Shown piece after piece: positions 62,254 through 64,000 of a stretch of 64,000 nucleotides of DNA. The stretch is taken from positions 106,165,319 through 106,229,318 of the forward strand of contig CP136066.1 of assembly GCA_032622095.1 (NCBI GenBank). Reading direction: 5' to 3'. This DNA comes from Siphonodentalium dalli. Taxonomy: Eukaryota > Mollusca > Scaphopoda > Gadilida > Siphonodentaliidae. The notes beneath the pieces were generated by a model. It was not told where the DNA came from. It saw nothing but the letters and a program-made list of their open reading frames with translations, and ran no database searches. Positions within the stretch are counted from its first letter, which is position 1. Each line of letters begins with the position of its first letter. The position numbers were made by a program, and so were the translations under genes.

Positions 62254-63691
62254 TAAGAGAAAATAAGAAAAGAAAATAAAGCGGAAAGAAATTCGAATAA
62301 ATTATGTCGTATTTATAAATATCTCCTGGATAAATAATTCAACAATTAACAACAGGAATTCAACATGATGAAAAAACAAAAACGATCAACGATACAATAT
62401 ATATACAATATTGTGTAATGAGATGAATGGACAGTGTTTACTCGCACTAAGATTTTGACCTCTTCACAACCACAGATCTATGTTAATGAGATATGGGCAT
62501 TGTTTACAAATAACGTAATAATGTGGGTCGAAGGTTAGAGTCGCTAAATTTGTTGACATATCACTAAGCATTGTAATGTAAAGACTGCCGCTTTTATCAG
62601 GCGATAGAGATTGTCGCTACCAAGCAAACACCATGACCAATCGAACGCTAGCATTTAAGTGAAAGCGAAAGTGGGTGTAATTATATGAAATTACTTCTTT
62701 TGTACATATTTTAAAATCTGCCATATTTATTTAATCTCAAGACCCTATGATTCACGACAAATTAGGGACAATGTTTCACATTTTAGAGGCTGGCAGAGTA
62801 CTATGGAAGAAAAGATTACCCCAATAACAGAGTAATGATGCCAGATGCCAAAATTATTCAACCGTATAAAGTTACCTACATATATGGCTATTTAGCATTC
62901 CTGAGGCCTTAGTCAAATATTGGCCAGTTTCCAGATGGTGGAGCAGATGGTGGCTTAAAGAATGAGAAACCAAAGTGCAAGTCAACATGATTGTACCCCA
63001 AAATAAACAAGTAATATTTGTAGATAAATAAATTCAAAGCATGATTTTTATCACTCCCACCTGCAAGTTATCATGGATTTAGATAAATCAATTGAATAAA
63101 TTCAATAATAAAAAAAACCTCAAATTTATAGAATGAACTATGGACGTGCAGTGGATTTAGGATTGTCATTACAACTTGAACGACGGATATCAGACATGAG
63201 GTAGAATGTAGAATGTTTAATGAGCTAACATACATGTACTGACTCTACATGCTGTGAATAATATTATTTCAGTTGCATGTTTTTGTCACTCCCCTGTTAG
63301 AAAAACAGGTTGATAAATACATATTGAACTTAGACTTTATGTGCTGTGGAAAGACTTTCTGAAATGACAGATATTGTCGCCTTCAAAAGAAAAATATGGG
63401 TATCTTTTCTTATATAAAATAAAGACTGTTCATTGCTACTTTTATCCTATATGGTAAACACAAAGAGCATTTGACTGACAGATGTGTCAATAGTTGAAAG
63501 CAATTTTGATAAATTCCACAAATTAACATAATCTTATATGAAGTATAAGAGTATGGGTACATGAAGAATGGATATGACTATAACAGCCCTCTAAATTAGC
63601 ATAAATTTGCCTGGGCTAAATTTCCTAGGCAAGAAATTTTTCCTTAGCTAAAAGCCTAGGATCTGCATAGGTGCATGATGTTCTACACATA
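62254..63691. other. Intergenic, nothing recognised
   Basis: No gene, element arm or tandem array seen. Two CCTAGGC-type short palindromes near 63620-63660. Confidence 0.4.
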
Positions 63692-63838
63692 TACAGTAAC
63701 GCCCTAAATAATCAACTTCTTAACCACAGCAGAACTATGGGTAATTTTTTAGGATTTAGTCGAAATATGGCTTGTTGCCATTCATCGGAAAGCTCTCACT
63801 GAGAGCTTTCCGATGAATGGCAACAAGTCATATTTCCT
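63692..63838. mobile_element. Family A MITE, right arm truncated
   Basis: TACAGTAACGCCCTAAATAA left arm and centre present; the right arm stops after CAACAAGTCATATTTCC. Confidence 0.82.
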
Positions 63839-64000
63839 TCAACAATTATGTTTGATCTCTGCAGACTTCCACAGTGCAATACTAGAACAATGTATGCTGC
63901 AGTTTGCTTCAATTTTGCACAACATATTGGCAGGTTTTGAAAATTGCCTCGGCTAAAAAGAGTTGATGAAATATCTTTTCACCTCGGCTCAGCTCATAGC

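Overview
The window is AT-rich animal DNA, most probably from a mollusc. It carries the last 17 exons of a ryanodine receptor (RyR) calcium-release-channel gene on the + strand (6842-35778), with about 35 kb of repeat-rich flank and a nearly intact Ty1/copia LTR retrotransposon on the - strand (42968-47808). The animal call rests on spliced GT-AG exons and on the RyR itself. The mollusc call is an inference from repeat types: runs of GTCCGTCC after a CACCTGAGACGAAGTCTCCGGTG-like head, CCCCC..GGGGG-bounded repeats, and a SINE tail ending in CAATCAATCAATC. No bacterial-type genes, tRNA genes, rRNA genes or CRISPR arrays were seen. || Layout: 1-6841 holds repeats, with no exon recognised; the upstream RyR exons must lie to the left of the window. 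6842-35778 holds RyR exons separated by introns of 0.3-5.6 kb that are largely filled with small palindromic elements. 35779 to about 37100 is the probable 3' UTR with candidate poly(A) signals. 37100-42960 is intergenic repeats. 42968-47808 is the copia element. 47809-64000 is intergenic repeats, including an inverted minisatellite (about 53170-54870) and a decayed fragment resembling a RecQ helicase N-terminus. || The RyR exons join in frame without a gap and encode 705 residues: auxiliary membrane segments, an acidic/proline-rich divergent linker, S1, S2, the S2-S3 domain, S3-S4-S5, the pore with filter GGGIG, S6, the zinc-binding C-terminal domain, and the true stop. || Most of the remaining sequence consists of short non-autonomous DNA transposons. 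At least three target-site classes can be shown from the sequence: TA (mariner-like, family A), TTAA (piggyBac-like, families B, C, H, I and a 1.6-kb element) and 8-bp duplications (hAT-like, family D). Several insertions have reconstructable empty sites, so relative ages can be read. Two observations stand out. One hAT-like element landed exactly on the exon 8 splice donor and duplicated it. A constant 67-nt hairpin recurs about a dozen times inside TTAA elements that have different ends.
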